A stretch of 41,461 nucleotides of DNA, taken from positions 1-41,461 of the forward strand of contig QZKR01000098.1 in the NCBI GenBank assembly GCA_003598065.1, read 5' to 3'. The position numbers and the translations under genes were made by a program. This stretch comes from Myxococcales bacterium (GTDB lineage Bacteria; Myxococcota_A; SURF-8). This document shows positions 40,370-41,461 of the stretch, piece after piece. A model generated the notes under the pieces. It did not search any database. It saw nothing but the letters and a program-made list of their open reading frames with translations, and was not told the origin of the DNA. Numbering within the stretch: the stretch's first letter is position 1; every line of letters starts with the position of its first letter.

Positions 40370-41461
40370 TTACCACGGAACCCGCTCCCGCACCGACTTG
40401 ACCCAGCTTTCTTCTTCCTGGAGGTATACCCAGGTGTTCCAGGCGGCGTCGTTTTCCCCCTTGATCGCGATATGCGCGCGAGAAAGCACGGGATCCCAGA
40501 CGACCCGCACCCGCGAAGCCGGCGCAGGCAGGCGGTGCAGGACTTTGAGCGGCGAAAATCGGCCGGCGCGGCCGATCACCACGACTTCTCCCTGCGCCAG
40601 GAGGACCACCGCTTCGTTCTCGCCGCCGGGGGCTATTTGCGTGAACCATACTTCCTTCAAACTGTCCGAGGCGATCGGCTGCTCGCCGCCGGCGATGCGC
40701 GCCAGATCGTCGAAGGGATCGAGGCGGCGGTCCGGCCCGACGGCCGGCTTCCAGTCCGCGCCGTATTCGCCGAAATCGCTTTTGAGCGTCGGCCCGCTCA
40801 TGTCGATATGGAAGGCTCGCTTGTCGGGGGCGGGTTTGATATAGGTGAATTTGTTCTCCCGCCACCACCAGCCATAGAAGCTCGCCTCGCTGAAGGGCGC
40901 GACGACGTAAAACTCCGCCACCGTCGAGGCATAGAGACAGACGAACTGTTTCGACGGGCTCTCCCAGCACGCCGGACCGTCCGGCTTGGGCGTCGGTTTG
41001 AGTTCGGCGACCGTTCTGATCGCCTTGGCGCGATCGGGCAGAATCAGTCCCACGTCGGCCGGCGACCAGCCGGCGAGCGTCGGATCGCCTTTCGGCTCGA
41101 CGATTTCCAGCGTCAATTCCACGGCGTCGCCGCGCCTGATGGACACCTTTGCGGGCGCGGGTAGAAAATAGCGGCCCGGCTGCTTCGGATCGGGGACGGC
41201 GAATTTGCCGGCGTACTGCTCGACCCATTGGGCGGGGGCGTCGGGATCGCCGCCGGCCGACGTGGGCGCTTCGGCCGCTTCGCGCTCCTCCAGCATGTAA
41301 TTGTGGATCGGCCCCAGTTCCGCCGGACCTCCCAGCCCCCACTGCGCCAGTTCCGGGGGGCCGGAACGGACCACGGCGCGGACGACGCGAATGGACTGCG
41401 CCGGGAAACCGGGGATGCTCTGCGGCGCGGCTTGCGGACCGAGCCACAAGCCGTGCAGTTC
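40370..41461 (-). CDS. Unknown protein, C-terminal part (runs off the window)
   Basis: The frame is open to the window edge, with ELHG preceding a TTG that is probably not the true start, so at least 363 residues belong to it. The visible part has PGRYFLPAPAKVSIRRGD, FYGWWWRENKFTYIKPAPDKR and a C-terminal stretch with VVVIGRAGRFSPLKVLHRL that resembles beta-propeller blades (inference). Trp-rich segments suggest a secreted or surface role. I recognise no family. It is upstream of the EEP-family gene in one transcript. Confidence 0.7.
   Translation of the reverse strand, partial: ELHGLWLGPQAAPQSIPGFPAQSIRVVRAVVRSGPPELAQWGLGGPAELGPIHNYMLEEREAAEAPTSAGGDPDAPAQWVEQYAGKFAVPDPKQPGRYFLPAPAKVSIRRGDAVELTLEIVEPKGDPTLAGWSPADVGLILPDRAKAIRTVAELKPTPKPDGPACWESPSKQFVCLYASTVAEFYVVAPFSEASFYGWWWRENKFTYIKPAPDKRAFHIDMSGPTLKSDFGEYGADWKPAVGPDRRLDPFDDLARIAGGEQPIASDSLKEVWFTQIAPGGENEAVVLLAQGEVVVIGRAGRFSPLKVLHRLPAPASRVRVVWDPVLSRAHIAIKGENDAAWNTWVYLQEEESWVKSVRERVPW

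Overview
The window is high-GC bacterial chromosome with small intergenic gaps, many 4-bp ATGA overlaps and good Shine-Dalgarno sites. Two very long secreted lipoproteins carry acidic 'DGD' linkers behind the lipobox, one with Cys-rich CTxxDxC-type repeats and a formylglycine-generating-enzyme-like domain. With NtrC-type signalling, a B12-dependent ribonucleotide reductase and TonB/AgmX-like envelope proteins, this suggests an uncultured Gram-negative lineage of deltaproteobacterial grade (Myxococcota/Bradymonadota/Lernaellota-like). That placement is inference, because no rRNA gene is present.

Layout. 1-142: Pro/Ala-rich tail of a gene. 162-1780: GbsR/MarR-like regulator, then a secreted Ala/Lys repeat protein with a strong terminator. 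1839-3439: lspA-lgt, two consecutive lipoprotein-maturation enzymes. 3457-7874: a tightly overlapping cluster of two ArsA/Get3-like ATPases, a TPR lipoprotein and a membrane-anchored SGNH-type protein. 7899-9188: class I aminotransferase. 9475-14082 (minus): 1535-aa lipoprotein (ASH-type domains, about 25 Cys repeats, FGE-like domain). 14325-16331: TonB-like and AgmX-like proteins. 16351-19697: frr, a lidless DnaK and a REC-J-domain fusion. 19751-24618: multi-PAS histidine kinase and NtrC-type regulator. 24633-26874 (minus): SnoaL-like protein and prfC.

27.2-32.1 kb is an accessory region: a PIN-type toxin-antitoxin pair, a GNAT acetyltransferase, a strikingly AT-rich membrane/MORN/Sel1 protein, and an AT-rich two-gene unit (51-aa small protein plus a TIR/deoxyribosyltransferase-fold protein). 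It holds most copies of three families of palindromic repeats. 32258-35236 (minus) is nrdJ, with a recognisable promoter, two NrdR-like sites and a long structured leader. 35.7-36.66 kb has no convincing protein gene but contains several designed-looking inverted repeats and a possible terminator/anti-terminator arrangement. 36677-39124 (minus) is a beta-helix lipoprotein; 39362-41461 (minus) holds an EEP-family phosphohydrolase and the C-terminal part of an unknown protein that runs off the window.

The genes group into lipoprotein maturation with several of its likely clients (three predicted lipoproteins), envelope energy/TonB-like parts, a chaperone pair and a two-component system. The best candidates for undescribed biology are the small-protein/TIR-like operon, the lidless DnaK with a phospho-receiver J-protein, the repeat families, and the candidate structured RNA near 36.3 kb.
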